NCBI RefSeq assembly: GCF_000012945.1
Contig: NC_007511.1
Coordinates: forward strand, 1,984,001-2,048,000
Length of the DNA: 64,000 bases
Direction: 5' to 3'
From: Burkholderia lata
Lineage (GTDB): Bacteria; Pseudomonadota; Gammaproteobacteria; Burkholderiales; Burkholderiaceae
Shown: positions 9,013 to 17,305 of the stretch, one piece after another
Layout of the letters: each line of letters opens with the position of its first letter
Position numbering within the stretch: the first letter of the stretch is position 1
Position numbers and translations under genes: made by a program
Notes under the pieces: generated by a model
Databases searched by the model: none
Seen by the model: only the letters and a program-made list of their open reading frames with translations
What the model was told of the DNA's origin: nothing

Positions 9013-9579
9013 TCAGGCATTCGAATAACCCGACACGAAAGGCTTCACGGTACCGTCGTCGAGGAATACCGCGCGCTCGACCTTGCCGATGTTCGCGCCG
9101 TACACGTGGATGCTGATCGATACCTGATCCGCGAATGCGTTGGTCACGCGGTGGACGTCGCCGATGCGCGGCGACACGGCCTCGATTTCGCCCGGTTGCA
9201 GCCGCACGGCGTCGCCCGCCGGCACGGGCTTGCCCGCTGCGTCGAATCCGTACGGCTGCGAGAACTCGCCGCCGCGCAGCATCCCGATCAGCCCCCACAC
9301 CGTGTGGTTGTGGATCGGTGTCGTCTGGCCGGGCCCCCATACGAAGCTGACGACCGAGAACCGCTCATCCGGGTCAAGATGCAGCAGGTACTGCCGGTAG
9401 CGCGCGGGGTCGGGCTGCGCGAATGCGTCGGGCAACCAGTCGTCGTGTTCGACGAGCCCGGCGAGCAGCGCGCTGCCCTCGTCGAGGATGCGCGCCTCGT
9501 TCGCGCCGGACGCGAGCAACGCGCCCAGACCATCGACGAACGGCCGCAGCGGCGTCTGATGCAACGAAAGCGTACTCAT
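9013..9579 (-). CDS. Cysteine dioxygenase family protein (thiol dioxygenase)
   Basis: 188 residues from ATG 9579, which has a clear ribosome site (CGAGGAG) eight bases upstream. A frame extension to 9651 exists but lacks one. The cupin fold is marked by PIHNHTVWG, with His90 and His92 as iron ligands, and DVHRVTN with His143 as the third. Family enzymes are non-haem Fe(II) oxygenases that turn cysteine, or in bacteria often 3-mercaptopropionate, into the sulfinate. The coexpressed rhodanese gene and divergent LysR regulator suggest a small thiol-oxidation unit. The exact thiol substrate cannot be read from the sequence. Confidence 0.92.
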   Translation of the reverse strand: MSTLSLHQTPLRPFVDGLGALLASGANEARILDEGSALLAGLVEHDDWLPDAFAQPDPARYRQYLLHLDPDERFSVVSFVWGPGQTTPIHNHTVWGLIGMLRGGEFSQPYGFDAAGKPVPAGDAVRLQPGEIEAVSPRIGDVHRVTNAFADQVSISIHVYGANIGKVERAVFLDDGTVKPFVSGYSNA

Positions 9580-9591
9580 CGGCTGACTCCT

Positions 9592-9614
9592 CGAATATGA
9601 TGCCGAATATGATG
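9592..9614. promoter_or_regulatory. Tandem 11-bp repeat in the dioxygenase/LysR divergent promoter
   Basis: CGAATATGATG occurs at 9592-9602 and again at 9604-9614, a 12-bp step. An ATGA/TCAT inverted pair follows. It lies in the 74-bp gap between the divergent thiol dioxygenase and LysR genes and is the obvious candidate for the LysR binding site. The regulatory role is inferred from position. Confidence 0.5.
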
Positions 9615-9653
9615 GATCGTCATGATGCACCCGAAAGACCATGCAGAACAAAC

Positions 9654-10571
9654 ATGAAAATTAGCGATATCGACGCTTTTGCAGCGGTCGTCCGCTGCCA
9701 GACCCTGAGCCAGGCCGCGGCCGAGCTCGGGATGACGCAACCCGCGATCACGCGGCGCGTCCAGAATCTCGAGGAAGCGCTCGGCGTGATCCTGCTCGAT
9801 CGCAATACGAAGCCGCCGCGCCCGACCGACATCGGCCGCCAGGTGTTCGAGCAGTGTCGCGCGATCCTGCGCGAAGTCGATGCGCTGCGCGAGCTGACAG
9901 CCGGTGAGCAGCCGCCCGCCGGCGAATTCCGGATCGGGCTCACGCAGGGCCTCGGCGAACTGATGCTGCCCGCGCTGATCACCGAACTCGCCGCGCAGTG
10001 GCCCGCACTCGCGACGCAGGTCACGACTGCGTGGGGCGGCATGCTCGTCGAGCGCGTCGCCCGCCGCGAACTCGATGCGGCGCTCGTGTTCCTCGCGCGC
10101 GAAATGGTGCTGCCGGCGCAGGTCGAGGGCGAACGGCTGCTGGCCACGCGGCTCGTCGCGGTTGGCCGCAAGGGTGACTGGCCGCGCCGCAGCTACCGGC
10201 TCGCCGATTGCCACGCGCGTGGCTGGGTGCTCAATCCGGACGGCTGCGGTTTTCGCGCGGGCTTGCGGCGCGCGCTCGACGCGCAAGGCCTGCCGATGCC
10301 GGTCACGCTCGACACCTACGGCCGCGACCTGCAGTTGCAGAGCGTCGCGAACGGCTTCGGTATCGGGCTGATGCCGCTGCCGCTCGTCGAAGGCAGTCCG
10401 CTGCGCGATGCGCTCGACATCGTGCCGCTCACCGATTTCAAGCCGCAGATCGATCTGTGGTTGCTGCGCCGGCACGATGCGGCCCGCTTCGACGCACCGC
10501 TCGCCGCCGTTGCCGCGCATGCGCGCACGGCGTTCGCGTTGCCCGAGCAGACGCACGGCAAGGCGGCTTGA
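9654..10571 (+). CDS. LysR family transcriptional regulator
   Basis: 305 residues from ATG 9654. The N-terminal winged helix-turn-helix is typical (AFAAVVRCQTLSQAAAELGM, then TQPAITRRVQNLEEALG). A LysR substrate-binding domain covers about residues 90-295. It is divergent from the thiol dioxygenase and rhodanese genes with a 74-bp shared control region, so it most likely controls them and itself. The effector is unknown; a sulfur metabolite would fit the neighbourhood. An in-frame extension to 9423 overlaps the dioxygenase gene and is rejected. Confidence 0.92.
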   Translation: MKISDIDAFAAVVRCQTLSQAAAELGMTQPAITRRVQNLEEALGVILLDRNTKPPRPTDIGRQVFEQCRAILREVDALRELTAGEQPPAGEFRIGLTQGLGELMLPALITELAAQWPALATQVTTAWGGMLVERVARRELDAALVFLAREMVLPAQVEGERLLATRLVAVGRKGDWPRRSYRLADCHARGWVLNPDGCGFRAGLRRALDAQGLPMPVTLDTYGRDLQLQSVANGFGIGLMPLPLVEGSPLRDALDIVPLTDFKPQIDLWLLRRHDAARFDAPLAAVAAHARTAFALPEQTHGKAA

Positions 10572-10579
10572 CCGTACCG

Positions 10580-10601
10580 GGCGGCGGCGGCATCGCGCCG
10601 C
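10580..10601. terminator. Hairpin between convergent LysR and acyl-CoA dehydrogenase genes
   Basis: A perfect 8-bp stem GGGCGGCG / CGCCGCCC with a 6-nt loop lies just after the LysR stop. No T-run is present, so it is a weak candidate. Confidence 0.4.
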
Positions 10602-10632
10602 CCGATTGGCGCTCGAGCCAGCCCTGCTCCGA

Positions 10633-11997
10633 TCATGCATCGCCGCGGCCGCGTTCGGTCCCGTTGACCCGCGCCCCGTTCGTCTCCGTCTCGCCCTCCG
10701 TCTCGCCCTTCGTTTCGCTCTTCGTCTCACCCCTGCTCACCGCTTCGAGCGCCGCACGCCCCGCCGCCACCGCGATCGCATCGTCCTGCGGCGTATGCAC
10801 GCGGCTGCACAGCACGTCGCGATAGTGGCGTTCGAGCGGATTGGCGCGGCTCAGCCCGTGATTGCCCGACAGCTTCAACGCCTGCTCGACCACGCGAATC
10901 GCATGCTCGGTCACGGTGCGCTTGACGAGGCCGCTCGTCGTGGCCGTCGGTGCATTGCCCGCGTCGGTGCGCGCGATGTGATCGTCGAGCAGCACGCGGT
11001 TCGCATGCAGCCAGCCCTCGATTTCCCCGACCGCTTCCTGCACACGCGGCAGCGTCGCGAGCGGCGCGCCCAGCCCGCTCGGCGCACGCGTCGTCGCGAA
11101 TCCGACCAGCCAGTCGCGCGACGCTCGCGCCACCGCGTCGTACAGGCTGCCGAGCAGCGCGACCATCCACGCCTGCTGGTCGGCCTGCGCGTCGGCATCC
11201 GCGTGGGTCGCGGCCGACACGGCCCATGCGTCCGGCGCGCGTACGTCGACCGCGTGATCGGCCGGCAGCCACACGCCGTCGAACACGACCTCATGGCTGC
11301 CTGACGCACGCAGGCCGAGGTGATTCCAGCTTTCGATCACGCGGATGCGATCGCCCTCCGCATCGGGATCGCGCGGCACGAGAAACACGCCGACTCGCGG
11401 CGCCGGCTCATCGGTGCGCGCCCACACGGCCAGCCAGCGCAGCGCCGGAATCCCGGTGCTGTACAGCTTGTGACCGGACAACCGCCAGCCGTCGCCGTCC
11501 CGCCGTGCAATGGTTTCCGGCAGGCCGCCGCGCGACGGCGAACCGAGCGCGGGCTCGACGCGCAGCGCGTTGATCAGCGCGCCGTGGGCGACCGCGCTGT
11601 CGAACACCGCGGCCCGGACCTGCGCCGGCCAGCGGTTGTCGGCACGGCCGAGCGCGCGATGCTGCAGGTACGTCATCGTCAGCACCAGCGCGGTCGCCGG
11701 ATCGGCCCGCGCGACGGCAGCTACGATCCGGCTCGCCTGCGCGAGCGTCGCACCGGCGCCGCCATGCTCGCGCGGCACGACCTGCGCGATCAGCCCCGCG
11801 CGCTGCAGCCGCGCGAAGTTCTCGTGCGGGAAGCGGCCACCGACGTCGTTGCGGGCCGCATCGGCGGCCAGCTCCGGCGCGAGGCGGTCGAGCAGCGCGG
11901 CAACGCGTGCATCGTCGGCGTCGACATCTTCGGTGGGCAGGAGGCGCAGCGAACGCGGCTGAGGCTGAGGCGAGGAAGCGGCAAGGCTGGCGGACAT
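10633..11997 (-). CDS. Acyl-CoA dehydrogenase-fold monooxygenase (SfnB/DszC-like)
   Basis: 454 residues from ATG 11997. The acyl-CoA dehydrogenase fold is seen: an N-terminal helical domain with FARLQRAGLIAQVVPREHGG, the middle flavin region (WRLSGHKLYSTG, LGLRASGSHEVVFDGVWLP), and a C-terminal helical bundle. In sulfur clusters this subfamily uses FMNH2 or FADH2 to oxygenate sulfur compounds (SfnB, DszC type) rather than acyl-CoA. It is divergent from the flavin-dependent monooxygenase operon at 12304, which supports a sulfur-source role. The last residues contain a four-fold tetrapeptide repeat (see the repeat at 10684) that the family lacks. Confidence 0.85.
   Translation of the reverse strand: MSASLAASSPQPQPRSLRLLPTEDVDADDARVAALLDRLAPELAADAARNDVGGRFPHENFARLQRAGLIAQVVPREHGGAGATLAQASRIVAAVARADPATALVLTMTYLQHRALGRADNRWPAQVRAAVFDSAVAHGALINALRVEPALGSPSRGGLPETIARRDGDGWRLSGHKLYSTGIPALRWLAVWARTDEPAPRVGVFLVPRDPDAEGDRIRVIESWNHLGLRASGSHEVVFDGVWLPADHAVDVRAPDAWAVSAATHADADAQADQQAWMVALLGSLYDAVARASRDWLVGFATTRAPSGLGAPLATLPRVQEAVGEIEGWLHANRVLLDDHIARTDAGNAPTATTSGLVKRTVTEHAIRVVEQALKLSGNHGLSRANPLERHYRDVLCSRVHTPQDDAIAVAAGRAALEAVSRGETKSETKGETEGETETNGARVNGTERGRGDA
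10684..10731 (-). repeat. Four tandem 12-bp units at the 3' end of the acyl-CoA dehydrogenase-like gene
   Basis: The units encode GETK, SETK, GETE and GETE in the last 33 residues. The repeat keeps the frame and adds a charged, unstructured tail. Such runs change length by slippage. Confidence 0.8.
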
Positions 11998-12303
11998 CGA
12001 GACGGATTCCCTGGGTGATACGGAAAGTAATACGGACAGGCGGCAATAGCGGCAATCGATCGCCACGCGGCACGGTTGCTCATGAAGTCGGCGATCCGGA
12101 ACGCACGGCGCCGGATTCGCCGGCGCCCGCGCGCCCGATCGTTCGTGAGCCCACAGCGTATGCGCGGCGCACCCCCGCCCAAACCATGCAAATCTGATAT
12201 TCAAATCGGGATTGATTATTTCCGTTTCGCATGATCTCGGCGTTAACCTGCGCTCCATTCCTGCCCGGCCACGCGCCGGGACGTCCCTGTACCGGAGACC
12301 CAG
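11998..12303. promoter_or_regulatory. Divergent control region of the sulfonate-type genes
   Basis: 306 bp without a gene. The part 12185-12250 is much A+T-richer than the rest and includes AATC-GG-GATT inverted symmetry. It should hold the promoters for the seven-gene operon and for the divergent acyl-CoA dehydrogenase-like gene. A ribosome-like CCGGAGAC precedes ATG 12304. Confidence 0.45.
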
Positions 12304-13389
12304 ATGAGCGTCGAATTCATCGGCATGATCCAGAGCCAGAAGCAGTCGGAAATCCACCCGCCGTCCGGCCCGGTCGTCGATCCCGATTACGTGCGCGACT
12401 TTGCACGCGCCCACGAGACGGCCGGCTTCGACCGGATCCTCGTGCCGCACCACTCGACCGGCCCGTCGGCGACGCTGACGATCGCGTTCGCGGCGGCCGC
12501 GACCGAGCGCATTCACTTCATGCTCGCGCATCGCCCCGGCTTCACCGCGCCGACGCTCGCCGCGCGACAAATCGCGACGCTCGACCAGTTCAGCCGTGGC
12601 CGGCTCGCCGTGCACTTCATCTCCGGCGGCTCGGACAGCGAACAACAGCGCGACGGCGACTTCCTCGACCACGACGCGCGCTATGCACGCACCGACGAAT
12701 ACCTCGGCATCCTGCGGCGGATCTGGACCGACGCGCAGCCGTTCGATCACGACGGCACGCACTACCGGTTCAAGCAGGGCTTTTCGGAAGTGAAGCCATT
12801 CCAGCAGCCGCATGTGCCGATCTATTTCGGTGGCGCGTCGGAAGCCGCGCTCGCGGTGGCCGGCAAGCACGCGGACGTCTACGCGCTGTGGGGCGAATCG
12901 CTCGACCAGGTGCGCGACCTGACGACGCGCGTGCGCGCCGAAGCCGCGCGGCACGGCCGGCAGGTGCGTTTCTCCGTGTCGTTCCGCCCGATCCTCGCCG
13001 CGACCGAAGACGAAGCCTGGGCCCGCGCGCATCGCATCCTCGACGAAACGCGCAGGCTGCGCGAAGCGGCCGGCCTCGGCGCCGGCGGCCCGCAGCAGAG
13101 CGAAGGCGCGCGCCGCCTGCTCGCCGCGGCCGATCGCGGCTCGCGCGTCGACAAGCGGCTGTGGACCGAGATCGCGAAGCTCACCGGCGCCCGCTCGAAT
13201 TCGACGGCGCTCGTCGGCACGCCCGAACAGGTCGCCGACGCGCTGCTCGACTACTACGACCTCGGCGTGACGACGTTCCTGATCCGCGGCTTCGATCCGC
13301 TGGAAGATGCGATCGACTACGGCCGCGAACTGATTCCGCGCGTGCGCAGCGCCGTCGCCGCCCGCGACGCGGCACGCCGCGCGGCCTGA
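12304..13389 (+). CDS. LLM-class flavin-dependent monooxygenase (alkanesulfonate monooxygenase-like)
   Basis: 361 residues of the bacterial-luciferase TIM-barrel family, close in style to SsuD and related enzymes. Marks include FDRILVPHHSTGPSATLTIA, HFMLAHRPGF, QFSRGRLAVHFISGGSDSE and VPIYFGGASEAALAVAGKHAD. With FMNH2 from a separate reductase, such enzymes cleave C-S bonds of sulfonates or sulfones to release sulfite. No flavin reductase gene is in this operon, so the reductase must come from elsewhere. It is the first gene of an operon with aldolase, ABC transporter, cytochrome c and a second binding protein. The true substrate is unknown. Confidence 0.88.
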   Translation: MSVEFIGMIQSQKQSEIHPPSGPVVDPDYVRDFARAHETAGFDRILVPHHSTGPSATLTIAFAAAATERIHFMLAHRPGFTAPTLAARQIATLDQFSRGRLAVHFISGGSDSEQQRDGDFLDHDARYARTDEYLGILRRIWTDAQPFDHDGTHYRFKQGFSEVKPFQQPHVPIYFGGASEAALAVAGKHADVYALWGESLDQVRDLTTRVRAEAARHGRQVRFSVSFRPILAATEDEAWARAHRILDETRRLREAAGLGAGGPQQSEGARRLLAAADRGSRVDKRLWTEIAKLTGARSNSTALVGTPEQVADALLDYYDLGVTTFLIRGFDPLEDAIDYGRELIPRVRSAVAARDAARRAA

Positions 13390-13422
13390 GCCCAACGGAG
13401 CCATACGGAGCCCTACGCCATC

Positions 13423-14262
13423 ATGTCCGCCGTCCTTTCCTCGCCCGTCCGCACCGCATCGGGCCTCGCACTCGCCGACGCACCACGCCAGCATTTCTGG
13501 TTCGATCCGCCGGCGCCGCGCATCGACGTCTCCGCCGAGCGCCGTCACCGTCAGGAACGGCTCGCGGCCGCATTCCGCCTGTTCGCACGTTTCGGCTTCG
13601 CGCAGGGGCTCGCCGGCCACATCACCGCACGCGACCCCGAACTGCCCGACCACTTCTGGGTGAATCCGCTCGGCGTGCATTTCTCGCAGATCAAGGTGTC
13701 CGACCTGCTGCTCGTCAACGCGCGCGGCGAAACCGCGATCGGCACGCGGCCGCTGAACAAGGCCGCGTTCGCGATCCATGCGGCGATCCACGACGCGCAT
13801 CCGCACATCGTCGCCGTCGCACATACGCATTCGACGTACGGCAAGGCATGGTCGACGCTCGGCCGCCCGCTCGATCCGCTCACGCAGGACGCCTGCGTGT
13901 TCTACGAAGACCACGCACTGTTCGACGACTTCACGGGAATGGTCGTCGACACGAGCGAAGGCGCGCGGATCGCGGAAACGCTGGTAAAGCCGGATGGCAC
14001 CACGCACAAGGGCGTGATCCTGAAAAACCACGGGATCCTGACCGCCGGCCCGACGGTCGAGGCCGCCGCATGGTGGTACATCGCGCTCGACAACGCCGCC
14101 CACACGCAGTTGCTGGCCGAGGCGGCCGGCACGCCGCAACCGATCGATCACGCGACCGCGCGCCACACGCACGGCCAGATCGGGGGCCCCGAGGGTGCGC
14201 TGCATGCATTCGACAGCCTGTTCGCGCGCGTCGTCGCCGACGAACCCGACCTGCTCGACTGA
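13423..14262 (+). CDS. Class II aldolase/adducin family protein
   Basis: 279 residues. The zinc-binding set of class II aldolases is seen: GLAGHITARDP, VAHTHSTYGKAW (paired His) and NHGILTAG. It starts 33 bp after the monooxygenase gene. Family members act as aldolases, dehydratases or epimerases on phosphorylated or keto-acid substrates, and some decarboxylate. In a sulfonate-type operon it could act on the carbon skeleton left after desulfonation, but that is inference. Confidence 0.88.
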   Translation: MSAVLSSPVRTASGLALADAPRQHFWFDPPAPRIDVSAERRHRQERLAAAFRLFARFGFAQGLAGHITARDPELPDHFWVNPLGVHFSQIKVSDLLLVNARGETAIGTRPLNKAAFAIHAAIHDAHPHIVAVAHTHSTYGKAWSTLGRPLDPLTQDACVFYEDHALFDDFTGMVVDTSEGARIAETLVKPDGTTHKGVILKNHGILTAGPTVEAAAWWYIALDNAAHTQLLAEAAGTPQPIDHATARHTHGQIGGPEGALHAFDSLFARVVADEPDLLD

Positions 14263-14294
14263 GCGCCTTTCCGCACGACCGGAGACCAGACCAC

Positions 14295-15335
14295 ATGACC
14301 CGAACCACCGCGCCCGCACCCGCGCCCGCCGACGCGCACGACGACAAACGCCGCAAGCTGCTGCGCGCCGCCGGCGCCGTCGCGCTCGCCGCGCCCGCAA
14401 TCACGCTGGGCCGCAAGGCCTGGTCCGCGCCGCCGCTGAAGAAGCTCACGTTCGCGTGGAACCAGAACGCGTTCTGCCTGACGCCGATCGTCGTCGCGCA
14501 GGAGCGCGGCTTCTTCGAGAAGAACGGCCTGAAGGTCGAGCTGATCAACTACAGCGGCTCGACCGACCAGTTGCTCGAATCGATTGCGACCGGCAAGGCC
14601 GATGCGGCGGTCGGGATGATCCACCGCTGGCTGAAGCCGCTCGAAGCCGGCTTCGACGTGAAGATCATCGGCAGCTCGCATGGCGGCTGCGTGCGGCTGC
14701 TCGGCGCGAAGGCGGCGGGCGTCACGACGCTGCAGGCGCTGAAGGGCAAGACGGTCGGCGTCAGCGATCTGGCTGCGCCCGGCAAGCATTTCTTCTCGAT
14801 CCTGCTCGCGAAGAACGGAATCGATCCCGAGCGCGACATCACGTGGCGGCAGTATCCGGCCGACCTGTTGGGCGTCGCGGTCGACAAGGGCGAGATCCAC
14901 GCGATCGCCGACGGCGACCCGAATCTCTATCTGCTCGAAAAGCGCAGCAACGGTGCGTACACCGAACTGGCGACGAACCTGTCCGGCGAATACGCGCGCA
15001 AGGTGTGCTGCGTGATCGGCGCGCGCGGCGACCTCGTGCGCAACGACCGGCCGTCGGCCGCCGCACTCGCGCGCTCGATCGTGCAGGCCACCGAGTTCAC
15101 GCACGACAACCCGAACGAAGCCGCGAAGGTATTCGCGAAGTATTCGCCGAAGATCAGCCCCGAGGACTTGCGCAAGCTCTACGCGACGCTCACCTACAAC
15201 CACCACCCGACCAACGTCGACCTCCAGCAGGAAATCGCGTTCTACGCGGACGACTTCCGCCGCATCAGCGTGCTGAAGAAGAGCACCGACCCGCAGCGCT
15301 TCGCGCAGCAGGTCTATGCGAACGTGCTGGGGTGA
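14295..15335 (+). CDS. ABC transporter substrate-binding protein (sulfonate/nitrate/taurine type, Tat-exported)
   Basis: 346 residues from ATG 14295 with GGAG ten bases upstream. The long N-terminal region holds KRRKLLRAAGAVALAAPAI, a lysine-arginine variant of a twin-arginine-like signal. The periplasmic binding fold follows (FAWNQNAFCLTPIVVAQERGFFEKNGLKV cut across residues 55-83, and VGVSDLAAPGKHFFSILLAKNG), matching the SsuA/NrtA/ThiY class. It delivers substrate to the permease and ATPase encoded immediately downstream. Which sulfonate, nitrile or pyrimidine it binds cannot be told. Confidence 0.9.
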   Translation: MTRTTAPAPAPADAHDDKRRKLLRAAGAVALAAPAITLGRKAWSAPPLKKLTFAWNQNAFCLTPIVVAQERGFFEKNGLKVELINYSGSTDQLLESIATGKADAAVGMIHRWLKPLEAGFDVKIIGSSHGGCVRLLGAKAAGVTTLQALKGKTVGVSDLAAPGKHFFSILLAKNGIDPERDITWRQYPADLLGVAVDKGEIHAIADGDPNLYLLEKRSNGAYTELATNLSGEYARKVCCVIGARGDLVRNDRPSAAALARSIVQATEFTHDNPNEAAKVFAKYSPKISPEDLRKLYATLTYNHHPTNVDLQQEIAFYADDFRRISVLKKSTDPQRFAQQVYANVLG

Positions 15336-15339
15336 CGCG

Positions 15340-16434
15340 ATGTCGACGATCGAACACGCTGCCCCTGCACGCACCGCGCCCGCCCCTTCAGGCGGCAATG
15401 CCATCGCATCCGCGCCGCGCGTCGCGTGCACGGCCTGCGAAGCCTCGCTGGCCGCCGAAGCCCGCCGCGCGCGCACCTGGCCGACCGGCATTGCCGCCGC
15501 GCTCGCATGGGGCGCGCTCGGCGCACTCACGCAACTGTGGCCGAACCGCGTCGTCGGCTTCAGCGACTGGGCGTACACCGGCGAATTCGCCGTCGGCGCG
15601 TGGACGATCGCCGCGTTGCTGCTCGTCGCGGCGACGCTCGGCCATCTCGTTCCCGCGACGCGCACGCGGCTCGCGCGCGTGCGCCCGGCCGGCCCGTGGC
15701 TCGTCGCGCTGCCGCTCGTGCTCGCCGCATGGGAAATCGTCACCGCGAAAACCGGCTGGCTGCCGACGCCGTTCTTTGCGCCGCCGCAGGCGCTGATCGA
15801 GGTCTACGCCGACGACTGGCCGCGCCTCCTCGGCAGCGCCGGCAACACGCTGAAGCTGCTCGGGCTCGGGTTTGCATACGGTGTCGTGGTGGGCTTCGCG
15901 GTCGGCGTGTCGATCGGCTGGTCGCGCCGGATCGGCTACTGGGTGCATCCGGTGCTGCGCGTGCTCGGCCCCGTGCCTGCCACCGCGCTGCTGCCGCTCA
16001 CGTTCTACTTCTTCCCGTCGAGCTATTCGGCCGCCGCGTTCCTGATCGCGCTCGCAACCGGTTTCCCGGTCGCAGTGCTCACGTGGTCGGGCGTCGCGAG
16101 CGTCAACAAGCAGTACTACGACGTCGCGCGCACGCTCGGCGCGAATGCACGCTTCCTCGTGCTGCGCGTCGCGATTCCGGCTGCGCTGCCGCACGTGTTC
16201 GTCGGCATCTTCATGGGATTGAGCGCGTCGTTCACGGTGCTGGTCGTCGCCGAGATGATGGGCGTCAAGTCGGGGCTCGGCTGGTACCTGAGCTGGGCGC
16301 AGGGCTGGGCGTCGTACGTCAACATGTATGCGGCGCTGATCGTGATGGCGCTACTGTTTTCCGGGCTGATCGCGCTGCTGTTCGCGGTGCGCGACCGCGT
16401 GCTCGCCTGGCAGAAAGGAACCGTCAAATGGTGA
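15340..16434 (+). CDS. ABC transporter permease (SsuC/TauC type) with N-terminal extension
   Basis: 364 residues from ATG 15340, four bases after the binding-protein stop. The C-terminal 240 residues are a normal BPD permease with the EAA loop (YDVARTLGANARFLVLRVAIPAALP cut at 20: ARTLGANARFLVLRVAIPAA). The first 115 or so residues are extra for the family. They contain a CTAC pair near residue 28-31 and two further hydrophobic segments. The permease forms the membrane channel for the binding protein upstream and overlaps the ATPase gene by 7 bp, so translation is probably coupled. Confidence 0.9.
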   Translation: MSTIEHAAPARTAPAPSGGNAIASAPRVACTACEASLAAEARRARTWPTGIAAALAWGALGALTQLWPNRVVGFSDWAYTGEFAVGAWTIAALLLVAATLGHLVPATRTRLARVRPAGPWLVALPLVLAAWEIVTAKTGWLPTPFFAPPQALIEVYADDWPRLLGSAGNTLKLLGLGFAYGVVVGFAVGVSIGWSRRIGYWVHPVLRVLGPVPATALLPLTFYFFPSSYSAAAFLIALATGFPVAVLTWSGVASVNKQYYDVARTLGANARFLVLRVAIPAALPHVFVGIFMGLSASFTVLVVAEMMGVKSGLGWYLSWAQGWASYVNMYAALIVMALLFSGLIALLFAVRDRVLAWQKGTVKW

Positions 16435-17255
16435 GCGCCGCCGTACTCGAATCCTCCGTTGCATCTTCCGTTGCCGCTGCGCCCGCCGTCACGGCGCCGC
16501 GCGGTGCGCGCATCGACATCCGCCGCGTGAGCCATGCGTTCGACGGCCCCGGCGGTGCGCTGCCGGTGCTCGACGACGTCACGCTGTCGGTCGCGGCCGG
16601 CGAATTCGTCGCGCTGCTCGGCCCGAGCGGCTGCGGGAAATCGACGCTGCTGCGCCTCGTCGCGGGCCTCGACGCCGCGCGACAAGGCACGATCGCACAG
16701 GACGGCGTGCCGATCGAGCAACCCGATCCGTCGCGCATCGTCGTGTTCCAGGACCCGACGCTGTACCCGTGGCGGCGCGTGCGCGCGAACGTCGCGCTCG
16801 GCCTCGAGGCGCGCGGCGTGGCGCGTGCGTCGCAGCATCGTGTCGACGATGCGCTCGCGCGCGTCGGGCTGCAGGAATTCTCGAACGTGTTCCCGCATCA
16901 GTTGTCCGGCGGGATGGCGCAGCGGGTCGCGCTGGCCCGCGCGCTCGTCAACGATCCGCGCCTGCTGATTCTCGACGAGCCGCTCGGCAAGCTCGATTCG
17001 CTGACGCGGCTCACGATGCAGGCCGAGCTCACCGCGCTGTGGCAGCGTGACGGCTTCTCCGCGCTGCTCGTCACGCACGATGTCGAGGAAGCGCTGTTCC
17101 TGGCGCAGCGCGTGATCGTATTCGGGCCGCGCCCCGCGAAGATAGTCGCCGAATTGCGCGTCGACCTGCCCTACCCGCGCCATCGCGGCGACCCGCGCCT
17201 CGCCGAACTGCGTCACGACGCATTGCGGCACCTCGGGCTCGATGCGAGCTGGTAA
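16428..17255 (+). CDS. ABC transporter ATP-binding protein (SsuB/TauB type)
   Basis: 275 residues. Walker A is GPSGCGKST (about 65-73), the Q-loop is VVFQDPTLYPW, the signature is LSGGMAQR, and Walker B with its glutamate is LLILDEPLGKLDS. The H-loop follows as VTHDVEEALFLAQR. It powers the SsuC-like permease whose gene it overlaps by 7 bp. The Ser/Ala-rich first 25 residues are non-conserved. ATG 16428 directly precedes a GTG that could also start translation. Confidence 0.93.
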   Translation: MVSAAVLESSVASSVAAAPAVTAPRGARIDIRRVSHAFDGPGGALPVLDDVTLSVAAGEFVALLGPSGCGKSTLLRLVAGLDAARQGTIAQDGVPIEQPDPSRIVVFQDPTLYPWRRVRANVALGLEARGVARASQHRVDDALARVGLQEFSNVFPHQLSGGMAQRVALARALVNDPRLLILDEPLGKLDSLTRLTMQAELTALWQRDGFSALLVTHDVEEALFLAQRVIVFGPRPAKIVAELRVDLPYPRHRGDPRLAELRHDALRHLGLDASW

Positions 17256-17305
17256 ATGCGCGGTGCCGTTCGACGAAGGCCCGCCGCGCGGCAGGCACGT
17301 AGCCG

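Noticed and set aside
10633..14400. A minus-strand frame open for 1255 codons across two operons
   Set aside because: The part beyond 11997 lies antisense to the flavin monooxygenase and aldolase genes, is Arg-rich and lacks family features. It is an artefact of high-GC codon use; only the 454-residue acyl-CoA dehydrogenase-like part is real.
12231..15335. A plus-strand frame of 1034 codons ending with the first binding protein
   Set aside because: Before 14295 it is out of frame with the monooxygenase and aldolase genes and reads as Arg/Ala/Pro-rich noise. The binding protein starts at 14295 with a ribosome site and export signal.
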